Assembly (NCBI GenBank): GCA_958448165.1 | Contig: CAUDCW010000011.1 | Span: forward strand, 1-64,000 | Direction: 5' to 3' | DNA length: 64,000 nucleotides | Source: an uncultured Oscillospiraceae bacterium | GTDB taxonomy: Bacteria > Bacillota > Clostridia > Oscillospirales > Acutalibacteraceae | The notes under the pieces: model-generated | Databases searched by the model: none | What the model was told of the DNA's origin: nothing | The model's input: the letters and a program-made list of their open reading frames with translations, nothing else | Program-made: the position numbers and the translations under genes | Shown: one piece after another, positions 33,221 to 42,647 of the stretch | Layout of the letters: every line of letters starts with the position of its first letter | Numbering within the stretch: position 1 is the first letter of the stretch

Positions 33221-33613
33221 AAAGAGTGAAGAGTGGAGAGTGGGCGGCTTAGCCGCCATAAAGAAGAAAGAATAGAGAATAAAGAATAGAGAATAATTTT
33301 GGTGGTCGCCGCTTTGCGGCTTGTCCAAATGGAAAATGGGAAATTATGCTTGCGAATAATCCTTGGTAACCAAAATGCGGCAGAATGTTCGTATATCCCG
33401 GGCGACCGCAAGGGTCGCCACTACGAAATATATCCGAAATTCAGCAGAGCGAACCGGAACAGGCAAGCCAGTTCCCTACGACCTCGTTTCAGGTTTAGTG
33501 CTTAACTCGTTACAGGTACTTTTTAATTAAAGAGCCGCTTGCGGCGATAACCTTCACTTCACTCTCAACTCTTCACTCTTCACTCTTAAAAAACTGAAAG
33601 GAGTTTGGAAATA
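33221..33613. repeat. Repeat-filled spacer inside the purine operon
   Basis: No gene is present. On the left are GAGT heptads (33224-33244) and four GAAT heptads (GAATAGA, GAATAAA, GAATAGA, GAATAAT at 33270-33297). On the right are heptads on the opposite strand (33552-33586, TTCACTC type). In between lie short GC-rich palindromes such as GGCGACC-GCAA-GGGTCGCC (about 33401-33418). The arms could pair over about 350 bp. Confidence 0.7.
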
Positions 33614-34330
33614 ATGGAAAAGATTAATATTGAAAAAGAGCTTGCGCAAAACGCATACCCCGGCAGAGGTATTCTTGTCGGCAAAAGCGGTGACGGCAAA
33701 AATGCGGTTATCGCATACTTTATTATGGGCAGAAGCGAGAACAGCCGCAACCGTGTATTCGTCGAGGACGGTGACGGTATACGCACTCAGGCATTTGACG
33801 AGAGCAAGCTTTCTGACCCGTCGCTTATCATTTATGCGCCTGTTCGTGTGCTTGGCAACAAGACGATTGTAACAAACGGCGACCAGACCGACACAATATA
33901 TGAGCTGATGAACAACCAGCTTACCTTTGAGCAGGCACTGCGTACAAGAGAGTTTGAGCCTGACGCTCCGAACTACACACCGAGAATCAGCAGTGTTGTA
34001 AAGACGGGCGAGGGCGATTTTAACTACGCTGTTTCTATACTTAAGAGTGCAAACGGCAACCCCGAGTCCTGCCAGAGATACACATTCTCATACACAAACC
34101 CGATTAACGGCGAGGGCAGATTTATCCACACCTACAAGTGCGACGGCAATCCTCTGCCGAGCTTTGAGGGTGAACCGAAGCTTGTGGAGCTTGGAAATGA
34201 CAGCATTGACGAGTTTGCCGACAAGCTGTGGAACGCTCTTAACGAGGACAACAAGGTTTCGCTGTTTGTAAGATATATTGACCTTGAAACTCTTGAAGTG
34301 ACAAGCAGAATAATCAATAAAAATAAGTGA
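33614..34330 (+). CDS. purO: IMP cyclohydrolase, PurO-like
   Basis: The 238-residue protein shows NAYPGRGILVGKSGDGKNAV, FIMGRSENSRNRVF and YTPRISSV. This is the pattern of the IMP_cyclohyd (PurO-like) family, which closes the second purine ring (FAICAR to IMP). That activity is normally the N-terminal half of PurH, which is absent from the following gene. ATG at 33614 is preferred, with AAAGGAG ten bases before it. Operon position supports the call. Confidence 0.85.
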   Translation: MEKINIEKELAQNAYPGRGILVGKSGDGKNAVIAYFIMGRSENSRNRVFVEDGDGIRTQAFDESKLSDPSLIIYAPVRVLGNKTIVTNGDQTDTIYELMNNQLTFEQALRTREFEPDAPNYTPRISSVVKTGEGDFNYAVSILKSANGNPESCQRYTFSYTNPINGEGRFIHTYKCDGNPLPSFEGEPKLVELGNDSIDEFADKLWNALNEDNKVSLFVRYIDLETLEVTSRIINKNK

Positions 34331-34343
34331 TAGGAGAATTAAT

Positions 34344-35519
34344 ATGAACGAACTTGAACTTAAATACGGCTGTAACCCGAACCAGAAGCCGTCAAAGATC
34401 TTTATGAAGGACGGCGGCGAGCTGCCGATTAAGGTTTTGAACGGCAAGCCGGGATATATCAATTTTCTTGACGCTTTCAATAGCTGGCAGCTTGTAAAGG
34501 AGCTTAAGGCTGCAACGGGTCTTCCGGCTGCGGCTTCATTCAAGCACGTCAGTCCGGCAGGTGCGGCTGTTGCAACCGAGCTTTCTGACACACTCAAAAA
34601 GATTTACTTCGTTGATGATTTAGAGCTTTCTCCGCTTGCAAGCGCATACGCAAAGGCAAGAGGTGCAGACAGAATGAGCTCCTACGGCGACTGGGTTGCA
34701 CTCTCGGACGTTTGCGACGTTGAAACAGCAACACTCCTCAAGAGAGAGGTTTCCGACGGCATCATCGCTCCGGGATATACAGATGAGGCTCTTGAAATTT
34801 TAAAGAGCAAGAAAAAGGGCAACTACCCTGTTGTTCAGATTGACCCCGATTATGTTCCTGCCGAAAAGGAGTACAAGGATGTTTTTGGCATCACCTTTGA
34901 GCAGGGCAGAAACGAGCTTAAGATTGACGATGAAATGCTTTCAAATATGGTAACGGAGAACAAAACCTTTACCGATGAAGCAAAGCGTGACCTCAAAATT
35001 GCGCTTATCACACTTAAATATACTCAGTCAAACTCAGTTTGCTATGCAAAGGACGGACAGGCTATCGGCGTTGGCGCAGGTCAGCAGTCGAGAATTCACT
35101 GCACACGTCTTGCAGGCAACAAGGCTGATATCTGGTTTTTGCGCCAGCACCCGAAGGTACTGGGACTTCAGTTTGTCGATAATATCCGCAGACCTGACCG
35201 TGACAACACTATTGACGTTTATATCTCTGACGACCACGACGACGTTCTTGCAGACGGTGTATGGCAGCAGTTCTTCAAGGTAAAGCCTGAGGTTCTGACA
35301 AGAGAGGAAAAGAAGGAGTGGCTCAAGGGTTTCAAGGGCGTTTCAGTCGGCAGTGACGCATTCTTCCCGTTTGGCGACAACATTGAAAGAGCAAAGCGCA
35401 GCGGCGTTGAGTTTATCGCACAACCGGGCGGCTCTATCAGAGATGACAACGTAATCGACACCTGCAACAAGTACGGAATGGCTATGTGCTTTACGGGAAT
35501 CAGACTGTTCCACCATTGA
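34344..35519 (+). CDS. purH: Stand-alone AICAR transformylase (PurH C-terminal domain)
   Basis: The 391-residue protein has only the formyltransferase part of PurH: LKYGCNPNQKPSKIF, SFKHVSPAGAAV with the catalytic Lys-His pair, KYTQSNSVCYAKDGQAIGVG and SDAFFPFGDNIERA. It uses 10-formyl-tetrahydrofolate to formylate AICAR. The N-terminal MGS-like cyclohydrolase domain of ordinary PurH (about 520 residues) is missing. The PurO-like gene 13 bp upstream supplies that step. Confidence 0.92.
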   Translation: MNELELKYGCNPNQKPSKIFMKDGGELPIKVLNGKPGYINFLDAFNSWQLVKELKAATGLPAAASFKHVSPAGAAVATELSDTLKKIYFVDDLELSPLASAYAKARGADRMSSYGDWVALSDVCDVETATLLKREVSDGIIAPGYTDEALEILKSKKKGNYPVVQIDPDYVPAEKEYKDVFGITFEQGRNELKIDDEMLSNMVTENKTFTDEAKRDLKIALITLKYTQSNSVCYAKDGQAIGVGAGQQSRIHCTRLAGNKADIWFLRQHPKVLGLQFVDNIRRPDRDNTIDVYISDDHDDVLADGVWQQFFKVKPEVLTREEKKEWLKGFKGVSVGSDAFFPFGDNIERAKRSGVEFIAQPGGSIRDDNVIDTCNKYGMAMCFTGIRLFHH

Positions 35520-35533
35520 TAGGAGGCGCTTCA

Positions 35534-36799
35534 ATGAATGTTTTAATGATTGGCTCGGGCGGCAGAGAACACGCTCTTATCAAGGCGATACTCAAAAGCC
35601 CAAGGCTTGAAAAGCTTTACTGCGCTCCGGGCAACGGCGGAATTTCAAGGGATGCACAGTGCGTTGATATTCCGGTTATGGATAAAGAAAAGATGGTAGC
35701 CTTTGCAAAGGAAAATTCAATCGATTTAGCCTTTGTAGCTCCCGATGACCCGCTTGCCGCAGGTATGGTTGACGCATTTGAAGAAGCAGGAATCCGGGCT
35801 TTCGGACCGAACGCCGCCGCCGCAGTTATCGAGGCGAGCAAGGTTTTCTCAAAAAATCTTATGAAAAAATACGGCATCCCGACAGCCGAATACGAGGTGT
35901 TCGACAATTCAGCGGATGCGATAGCATATGTCAAGGGCAACAATATTGCCCCCGTTGTTGTAAAGGCTGACGGACTTGCACTCGGCAAGGGCGTTATAAT
36001 CGCCCAGACGGTTGAGGACGCCGAAAAGGCTATTAAGTCGATTATGGAGGATAAGAAGTTCGGCGAGTCGGGCAACAAGGTTGTTATTGAGGAATTCCTG
36101 ACAGGTCCGGAGGTTTCGGTGCTGTCATTCACAGACGGAAAAACGGTTAAGCCGATGGTTTCCTCAAAGGACCACAAGAGAGCGCTTGACGGCGACAAGG
36201 GTCTGAACACAGGCGGTATGGGCACAATCAGCCCGAACCCGTATTATACAGACGAGCTTGCCGATGAATGTATGGAAACAATCTTCAAGCCGACAATCGA
36301 GGCTATGCAGAAAGAGGGCAGACCGTTCAAGGGGTGCCTGTACTTCGGTCTGATGATGACCCCGAAAGGACCGAAGGTTATCGAGTATAACGCACGCTTC
36401 GGCGACCCCGAAGCACAGGTTGTCCTGCCGAGATTAAAGACGGATATACTTGATATTATAGACGCTGTCATTGATGAAAAGCTCGATGAAATCGACATCG
36501 AGTGGAGCGATGATTGCTCAGCCTGCGTTGTAATGGCAAGCGGCGGCTATCCCGAATCGTACAAAAAAGGCATTGAGATGTTCGGTATGGACGATAACGG
36601 ACAGGTTGAGGGCGCAACGGTATATCACGCAGGAACAAAATACAGCGACGGAAAGTTCTATACAAACGGCGGCAGAGTGCTGGGCGTTACCGCAACAGGC
36701 AAAACTCTTGACGAGGCGCTTGAAAAGGCGTATGCGGCTGTTGAAAAGATAAGCTTTGACGGCGCACACTACAGACACGACATAGGCAGAACAAAGTGA
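35534..36799 (+). CDS. purD: Phosphoribosylamine--glycine ligase
   Basis: This ATP-grasp enzyme of 421 residues makes GAR. Motifs are MIGSGGREHALI, APGNGGIS, VVKADGLALGKGVIIA, SSKDHKRALDGDKGLNTGGM and EYNARFGDPEAQ. ATG at 35534 has AGGAGG eight bases upstream, 14 bp after the purH stop. It is the last gene of the operon. purC, purL, purB and purK must lie elsewhere. Confidence 0.96.
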   Translation: MNVLMIGSGGREHALIKAILKSPRLEKLYCAPGNGGISRDAQCVDIPVMDKEKMVAFAKENSIDLAFVAPDDPLAAGMVDAFEEAGIRAFGPNAAAAVIEASKVFSKNLMKKYGIPTAEYEVFDNSADAIAYVKGNNIAPVVVKADGLALGKGVIIAQTVEDAEKAIKSIMEDKKFGESGNKVVIEEFLTGPEVSVLSFTDGKTVKPMVSSKDHKRALDGDKGLNTGGMGTISPNPYYTDELADECMETIFKPTIEAMQKEGRPFKGCLYFGLMMTPKGPKVIEYNARFGDPEAQVVLPRLKTDILDIIDAVIDEKLDEIDIEWSDDCSACVVMASGGYPESYKKGIEMFGMDDNGQVEGATVYHAGTKYSDGKFYTNGGRVLGVTATGKTLDEALEKAYAAVEKISFDGAHYRHDIGRTK

Positions 36800-36828
36800 T
36801 TTTTCTCTGCTGTAATCACAGGCAAAAC

Positions 36829-36859
36829 AAAACGGCGGCTTCATTGAAGCCGCCGTTTT
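36829..36859. terminator. Bidirectional terminator behind purD
   Basis: A near-perfect 15-base palindrome (AAAACGGCGGCTTCA arm, 36829-36843 with 36845-36859) serves both purD and the converging dockerin-protein gene. Confidence 0.9.
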
Positions 36860-36878
36860 ATATAGGTTGTTTTGTTAA

Positions 36879-37622
36879 TCAGATGAATTCAATTATGTTT
36901 GCAATTCTCTTCTGAACTGTTATTGCGTCTGCGATTGTGATGTTGCCGTCGCCGTTGCAGTCGCCGAGTGTTTCTTGAATCTCTTGGGGGCTTGTGATGT
37001 TTGCGATAATCTTCTGAAGAGTAATTGAGTCTGAAATTGTTATGTTGCCGTCTGTGTTAACGTCGCCAAGCTCATATCCGTTGACGAAGAACTGAAGGTT
37101 AATCTTGCCGTAGCTGAGCAAATCTGATACATCGTCATTATTGGCATACAGCTCTTCAAGCTTACTCGCAAAGGCAGAAGTAGCTGATGTGGTTACATCA
37201 AAGTTAACCTGTGCAACAAGCTTTTTAGAGGACAGGTCGTATCCTGCCGACGGCCCCCAGTTCATTGCGCTTGACAGGAAGTTGCCCTCGCCGTCCTTGG
37301 GCGGATGAGGGTTGCAAAGCCAGCTTCCCGTTTTGAACTCTGTTGAGAAAGGACCGTCCTTCGTTACACCGTCATTATCAACGTAGGTTGTGTACTTCAT
37401 AGCTGTGTTGTCATATTGCAGACGAACCTGAACGCCTGAAATGTCGGTTGTCGGTGACGATGAGTCAAGCGAAACATACATATTTGCAGTAACGACCTGA
37501 CCTCGTTTCAGGTTCAATGTTTTGGCGGCTGAATCTGTGCCGGCGGCAGAAGCCGAGAAAACAACAGAACAGCCAAGTGTTGCCGCAGCAAGTGCAACAG
37601 CGATTATTTTTTTCAACTTCAT
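36879..37622 (-). CDS. Secreted dockerin protein with a cohesin-like Ig domain
   Basis: The 247-residue protein has a signal peptide (MKLKKIIAVALAAATLGC, ending SASA, about 1-27) and a beta-sandwich domain. The domain's GQVVTANMYVSL, ISGVQVRLQYDN and LVAQVNFDV strands resemble cohesin/CBM2-like folds. It ends in a type-I dockerin with two calcium loops (DVNTDGNITISDSITLQ and DCNGDGNITIADAITVQ). It could plug into a scaffold through the dockerin and perhaps bind another dockerin or a carbohydrate through the first domain. The cohesin assignment is inference. ATG at 37622 has GAGGTG eight bases before. Confidence 0.78.
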   Translation of the reverse strand: MKLKKIIAVALAAATLGCSVVFSASAAGTDSAAKTLNLKRGQVVTANMYVSLDSSSPTTDISGVQVRLQYDNTAMKYTTYVDNDGVTKDGPFSTEFKTGSWLCNPHPPKDGEGNFLSSAMNWGPSAGYDLSSKKLVAQVNFDVTTSATSAFASKLEELYANNDDVSDLLSYGKINLQFFVNGYELGDVNTDGNITISDSITLQKIIANITSPQEIQETLGDCNGDGNITIADAITVQKRIANIIEFI

Positions 37623-37819
37623 TTTAAACACCTCATTTAATTTTATTAAACGTACAAACGTATCGTATATATTATACAATAAAAAAATCATTCAATCAAT
37701 ACTTTTAAGCAAAAAAGAAAATAAATATGCAGATTTTGTTAAAAATCATCAATCAATAAGCTGCTCTTAGCCGGCCTTGCTTGACGGTGAACTGCAATAG
37801 TAATATAATATATATTTAA

Positions 37820-37851
37820 GAAAGTGTGCAAATTCGAAAGTGTGCAAATTC
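37820..37851 (+). repeat. Perfect 16-bp tandem duplication before alr
   Basis: GAAAGTGTGCAAATTC occurs twice in direct succession (37820-37835, 37836-37851), about 50 bp upstream of alr. The unit is not a multiple of three, so it is probably not coding. Confidence 0.85.
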
Positions 37852-37901
37852 GGTTTGGCAAACTGCAGAATACCGTAATTGATAAATCGGGAGAAATGAA
37901 A

Positions 37902-39092
37902 ATGGCGGATTTTATAAAAAGAACCTGGGCAGAAATAAATCTTGATGCCGCAGTTCATAATTATAATGAGATAAGAAAAAGAGCAAGCAAAAGCGCAAAG
38001 GTGTGCTGTGTTATCAAGGCTGATGGCTACGGTCACGGTGCTGTGATGCTTGCGCATTTGTATGAAAAGCTGGGCGCAGACTGGTTTGCGGTTTCAAACA
38101 TTGAGGAGGCAATGCAGCTTCGCTCAAACGGCATAACAAAGCCGATTCTTATTCTCGGCTACACACCGGCGGAATGTGCGCAGCTGCTGAGCGAAAACAA
38201 CATTTCTCAGGCTGTCTATTCCCTTGAATATGCCGCGGCTCTTAACGAGTGCGCCGAAAAAGCCGGAGTAAAAATAAAAATCCATTTAAAGCTTGACACG
38301 GGTATGAGTCGCATCGGTCTTTTGTGCCAGTCGAAGGACGAGGACAACGAGGCGGTGTCGCAGGGAATGGAGATCTGCTCTATGCCGTCTTTTGAACCGG
38401 AGGGAGTGTTCACCCACTTTGCCGTAGCCGATGAGGGCGCTGACGGCGAGAACTTTACGGTCAACCAGTTTGACAATTTTATATATACGGTTAGCAAGCT
38501 TGAGCAGATGGGAATAAAATTCAGAATAAGGCACTGCGCCAACAGCGGAGCTATTGAGGATTATCCGCATATGCACCTCGATATGGTCAGGGCAGGCATT
38601 GTGCTTTACGGCCTTGCGCCGTCGTGCAAAATCAAAAATCCTCTTGATTTACAGCCTGTGATGGAGCTTAAATCCGCAGTTTCGCATACCAAGGGAATTC
38701 ACCCCGGAATGACCGTAAGCTACGGCAGAACCTACACAGCCGACAGAAGCGAAAGACTTGCGACAATCCCGGTGGGTTATGCCGACGGATATGTGCGCTC
38801 AATTGCAAAGGACGGTTATGTTCTGCTTCACGGCAAAAGGGCAAAAATAAGAGGAAGAATTTGTATGGACCAGACGATGGTCGATATATCGGACGTTGAT
38901 AATGTGAAAATCGGCGACGTTGCAACTGTGTTCGGCAGAGCTGAAAATGCACCGAGTGCAGACGATATAGCAAACTGGATAGGAACAATAAACTATGAGG
39001 TGACCTGCATTGTCGGAAAAAGGGTTGCCAGAGTTTATCTTAAGAATAACGAGATAGTTAGTACGCACACATTGCTTGATAAAGAGATGTGA
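37902..39092 (+). CDS. alr: Alanine racemase
   Basis: PLP-dependent Alr supplies D-alanine for peptidoglycan. The 396-residue protein has the PLP lysine (Lys39) in CCVIKADGYGHGA, LDTGMSRIG, HCANSGAI, and MTVSYGRTY and GRICMDQTMVD in the C-terminal domain. ATG at 37902 is favoured (GGGAG eight bases upstream), with 37896 an alternative. Frames further upstream would run through the tandem repeat. Confidence 0.94.
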   Translation: MADFIKRTWAEINLDAAVHNYNEIRKRASKSAKVCCVIKADGYGHGAVMLAHLYEKLGADWFAVSNIEEAMQLRSNGITKPILILGYTPAECAQLLSENNISQAVYSLEYAAALNECAEKAGVKIKIHLKLDTGMSRIGLLCQSKDEDNEAVSQGMEICSMPSFEPEGVFTHFAVADEGADGENFTVNQFDNFIYTVSKLEQMGIKFRIRHCANSGAIEDYPHMHLDMVRAGIVLYGLAPSCKIKNPLDLQPVMELKSAVSHTKGIHPGMTVSYGRTYTADRSERLATIPVGYADGYVRSIAKDGYVLLHGKRAKIRGRICMDQTMVDISDVDNVKIGDVATVFGRAENAPSADDIANWIGTINYEVTCIVGKRVARVYLKNNEIVSTHTLLDKEM

Positions 39093-39125
39093 TTGCGATT
39101 TGTGAAGAAAGTCGGTGGTCATAAA

Positions 39126-41696
39126 ATGAAGCTTTTAGTGCTTGACGGCAACAGCATACTCAACAGGGCGTTTTACGGAATAAAGCTTTTATCAACAAAG
39201 GACGGCACGTTCACAAACGCCGTTTACGGCTTTATGACGATGCTCATAAAAATTAAAGAGGACGTTCAGCCCGATGCGGTTGCGGTTGCTTTTGACTTAA
39301 AAGCACCGACCTTCCGCCACAAAAAATACGACGGCTACAAGGCAAACCGCAAACCGATGCCAACGGAGCTTGCCTCTCAGCTTCCCATAATAAAGGAGCT
39401 TCTTCAAAAGCTCGGCTACAAAATTGTCGAGTGCGAGGGATATGAGGCGGACGACATTCTCGGCACTCTTGCCAAAGCCTGCGAGGACAACGGCTGCGAG
39501 TGTGTGCTTGCAACGGGCGACCGTGACAGCTTGCAGCTTGTATCAAAGAGCGTTACCGTAAGGCTTGCCGCAACCAAAATGGGCAGACCCGATGTAAGAA
39601 TTTATGATGAGGCGAAAATTGCCGAGGATTACGGCGTTTCGCCGAAGCAGCTTATAGATATCAAGGCGATACAGGGCGACACGTCCGACAACATTCCCGG
39701 TGTTAAGGGAATAGGCGAGAAGGGCGCAGGAGAGCTTATAAGAAAATTCGGCAGTCTTGACGGAGTTTATGAAAACATTGACAGTGGTGAAATAAAGCCT
39801 GCAATGCGAAAAAAGCTTGAGCAGGACAAGGACAACGCCTACCTCAGTCTTATGCTCGGTGAGATTGTGAAGAATGCGCCGGTTGACACCGAGCTTTCGC
39901 ACTATATCCCGACACAGGGCGACAAACAGGGTGCAGCCGCACTTATGACAAGGCTTGAGTTTTTCTCGCTTATGAAAAAGCTCGGACTTGACAAGGCGGT
40001 GCTCGACAGTGCGCCGACCGAAAGTGAGCAGAAAAGCTTCAGGGTGATAAGCGACACTGCGGAAAATATTTTCAGCGCATTGTCAAAATCAGAAAAATAC
40101 GCAGCGGCGTATGATTTTGACAGCAAAAGCATTGCACTTGCCGCCGATAATACGGTTTATCTGCCGGACGGTGAGGTTGGCGATGATTTTTACACCTCGC
40201 TTTTTGCGCTCGATTCGGCATTGATAACGGATTCAATAAAGCCGCTGTTCAAAAAGGCAGAGGAGCTGTCGCTTGAAATAAAGAACTCGAAGCTTGACAC
40301 ATCTCTTGCGGCGTATCTTCTGAATCCGTCGGCAAGCTCATATGATACCGGCAGGCTTATGGGTGAATACGGCGTAACGCCGCCGCAGCTTGATGTCGAC
40401 AGCGAGCTTGCACTCAAGGCGGCGGGAATATTGCTTTTGAGCGATGTTCTGCTTGCTAAAATCAAACAAAACGAGCAGGAAAGCCTGCTGTATGATATAG
40501 AAATCCCTCTTGCAGAGGTGCTAGCAAAGATGGAGAATTACGGCTTTGCGGTTGACAGGCAGGGCATTGAGGAATACGGCAAAAGCCTTGAAAGCACGAT
40601 TGACGAGCTTCAGAATTCAATATATGACGATGTGGGATATATATTCAATATCAATTCGCCCAAACAGCTTGGCGTTGCACTGTTTGAAAAGCTGATGCTG
40701 CCGATGGGCAAAAAGACAAAGACGGGCTATTCGACAAGCGCCGAGGTGCTTGAGGGCTTGCGACCTTACCACCCGTGCATTGATAAAATATTAAGCTACC
40801 GCACGCTTACAAAGCTCAAATCCACCTACTGCGACGGACTGTTAAAGGTAATTTCCGATGACGGCAGAATCCACAGCAGCTTCAACCAGACTGAAACAAG
40901 GACAGGCAGAATAAGCTCGACAGAGCCGAATCTGCAGAATATCCCGGTAAGAACCGAGCAGGGCAGAGAGCTTAGAAAGTTCTTTGTGGCAAAAGAGGGC
41001 TGTGTGCTTGTTGATGCGGACTATTCGCAGATTGAGCTTAGAGTGCTTGCCGATATTTCTAAAGACGAAAACATGATACAGGCGTTCAACAACAACGACG
41101 ATATTCACGCAATCACCGCTTCGCAGGTATTCAATATGCCGCTTGAAATGGTGAATCCGCAGATGAGAAGCAGGGCAAAGGCGGTAAACTTCGGTATAGT
41201 TTACGGCATCGGCGCATTTTCGCTTTCAAAGGATATCGGCGTTACAAGAAAAGAAGCCGACCAATATATCAAGTCCTACCTTTCGCACTACAGCGGAGTC
41301 GCCGCATATATGGAAAATGTTGTGGCTAAGGCAAAGGAGTGCGGCTATGTGCAGACAATGTTCAACCGCCGCCGCTACCTGCCCGAGCTTAAGTCGAGCA
41401 ACTTCAATATGCGTTCCTTCGGCGAGAGAGTGGCAAGAAATATGCCGATTCAGGGTACAGCCGCCGACATAATCAAAATTGCGATGATAAGGGTTGATAA
41501 GCGGCTGAAAGAGGAAAATATGCACTCAAGGCTGATTTTGCAGGTGCACGATGAGCTTATCGTTGAAGCGCCGAACAATGAGGCTATGAAAGCGGCGATG
41601 ATCTTACAGCAGGAAATGGAGAACGCCGTAAAGCTCAGCGTGCCGCTGACGGCGGATGCGTCAATGGGTGAGAGCTGGTATGACGCTAAGGGGTAA
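39126..41696 (+). CDS. polA: DNA polymerase I
   Basis: The 856-residue enzyme has an N-terminal 5'-3' exonuclease (LLVLDGNSILNRAFYG, FDLKAPTFRH, GDTSDNIPGVKGIGEKGA), a middle 3'-5' exonuclease-like domain and the polymerase. Polymerase motifs are A in VDADYSQIELRVLA near 630, B in RSRAKAVNFGIVYG, and C in LQVHDELIVEA. The middle domain lacks the D-x-E pair (AAYDFDSKSIAL at that place), so proofreading is probably inactive, as in several Gram-positive PolA. The start is read as ATG at 39126; the ribosome site there (GGTGGTC) is weak. Confidence 0.95.
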   Translation: MKLLVLDGNSILNRAFYGIKLLSTKDGTFTNAVYGFMTMLIKIKEDVQPDAVAVAFDLKAPTFRHKKYDGYKANRKPMPTELASQLPIIKELLQKLGYKIVECEGYEADDILGTLAKACEDNGCECVLATGDRDSLQLVSKSVTVRLAATKMGRPDVRIYDEAKIAEDYGVSPKQLIDIKAIQGDTSDNIPGVKGIGEKGAGELIRKFGSLDGVYENIDSGEIKPAMRKKLEQDKDNAYLSLMLGEIVKNAPVDTELSHYIPTQGDKQGAAALMTRLEFFSLMKKLGLDKAVLDSAPTESEQKSFRVISDTAENIFSALSKSEKYAAAYDFDSKSIALAADNTVYLPDGEVGDDFYTSLFALDSALITDSIKPLFKKAEELSLEIKNSKLDTSLAAYLLNPSASSYDTGRLMGEYGVTPPQLDVDSELALKAAGILLLSDVLLAKIKQNEQESLLYDIEIPLAEVLAKMENYGFAVDRQGIEEYGKSLESTIDELQNSIYDDVGYIFNINSPKQLGVALFEKLMLPMGKKTKTGYSTSAEVLEGLRPYHPCIDKILSYRTLTKLKSTYCDGLLKVISDDGRIHSSFNQTETRTGRISSTEPNLQNIPVRTEQGRELRKFFVAKEGCVLVDADYSQIELRVLADISKDENMIQAFNNNDDIHAITASQVFNMPLEMVNPQMRSRAKAVNFGIVYGIGAFSLSKDIGVTRKEADQYIKSYLSHYSGVAAYMENVVAKAKECGYVQTMFNRRRYLPELKSSNFNMRSFGERVARNMPIQGTAADIIKIAMIRVDKRLKEENMHSRLILQVHDELIVEAPNNEAMKAAMILQQEMENAVKLSVPLTADASMGESWYDAKG

Positions 41697-41738
41697 AAGA
41701 TTGTTTTAAGCACTGTTTACCCGGGAGGAGATAGAATT

Positions 41739-42179
41739 ATGGATAAAATCAAAAGCGTGCTGTTTGTCTGCACAGGCAACACCTGCCGCAGTCCGATGGC
41801 GCAGGTGATATTCAAGAGCCTTGCCGACAAAGCAGGACTTCCGCTCAGCGTGATGAGTGCAGGAATTGCGGTCGGCGGTGAGGGCAGACCGGCAACAAAC
41901 GAGGCTGTGCAGGCGGTGTCAAGGCTCGGACTTGATTTGTCACAGCACAAAACCACAAGTATCCGTTCGCTTAACACAGATGAAACGGATTTGTTTGTCG
42001 CAATGACAATGGAGCACGCCGATGTGCTGATGAATCTCGGAATACCGAAGAACAAAATATATGTTATGAATATCCCCGACCCGTTTTGCGGCTCGCAGGA
42101 GGTTTATGACGCGTGCTGTAAATCTATAAAAGCGGCAAGTGAAAAGCTTGTGGAGCTTATAAAGGAAAACAATGGATAA
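41739..42179 (+). CDS. Low-molecular-weight phosphatase, YwlE (protein-arginine phosphatase)-like
   Basis: The 146-residue protein has the P-loop FVCTGNTCRSPMAQ (Cys11, Arg17) and the catalytic acid in IPDPFCGS near residue 113. The Thr directly after the nucleophile Cys and the overall spacing resemble Bacillus YwlE, which removes phosphate from arginine rather than tyrosine. No McsB kinase is in the window, so substrate choice is inference. It overlaps rimI by eight bases. Confidence 0.85.
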   Translation: MDKIKSVLFVCTGNTCRSPMAQVIFKSLADKAGLPLSVMSAGIAVGGEGRPATNEAVQAVSRLGLDLSQHKTTSIRSLNTDETDLFVAMTMEHADVLMNLGIPKNKIYVMNIPDPFCGSQEVYDACCKSIKAASEKLVELIKENNG

Positions 42180-42639
42180 TATAAAATTTCAAAAAATGAG
42201 TCAAAACCATATAAAGGCAATAGCCGAGATTGAACGGCAGTGCTTTTCAAAGCCTTGGAGCGAAAACGCAATAGCGGCGGAGCTTGAAAACGACAGCGCA
42301 CATTTTTTTGTTGCGGTGCTTGACGGCGAGGCTGTCGGCTATATCGGTATGCACTGCGCCGCCGATGAGTGTTATATTGCCAATGTGGGCGTGCTGAAAA
42401 AATACAGGAATATGGGCGTCGGGAGTGCGCTTGTCAAATATGCCGCAGATACGGCGCAGCGTATGAATATGAGCTTTATCTCGCTTGAGGTTCGACCGTC
42501 AAACACTGCGGCAGTGAGAATATATGAGCGCTTAGGCTTTGAGAGGGTTGGAATGAGGAAGAATTTTTACTCCGACCCGAAAGAGGACGGAGCGATTATG
42601 ACGCTGCGCTTTGCAGCTGCGCCGCAGAGTGAAGAGTGA
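42172..42639 (+). CDS. rimI: Ribosomal-protein-alanine N-acetyltransferase RimI
   Basis: GNAT fold of 155 residues with ERQCFSKPWSENAI, the acetyl-CoA loop VLKKYRNMGVGSALV and VRPSNTAAVRIYERLGFERVG. These are RimI signatures. It acetylates ribosomal protein N termini and commonly neighbours tsaD, as it does here. Its last codons (AGT GAA GAG TGA) lie inside a heptanucleotide repeat, so the extreme C terminus is set by that repeat. Confidence 0.92.
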   Translation: MDNIKFQKMSQNHIKAIAEIERQCFSKPWSENAIAAELENDSAHFFVAVLDGEAVGYIGMHCAADECYIANVGVLKKYRNMGVGSALVKYAADTAQRMNMSFISLEVRPSNTAAVRIYERLGFERVGMRKNFYSDPKEDGAIMTLRFAAAPQSEE

Positions 42640-42647
42640 AGAGCGAA
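42627..42647. repeat. Heptad repeat overlapping the rimI stop codon
   Basis: GAGTGAA, GAGTGAA, GAGCGAA. The rimI stop TGA (42637-42639) falls in the second unit. The spacer then runs without a gene to tsaD. Confidence 0.85.
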
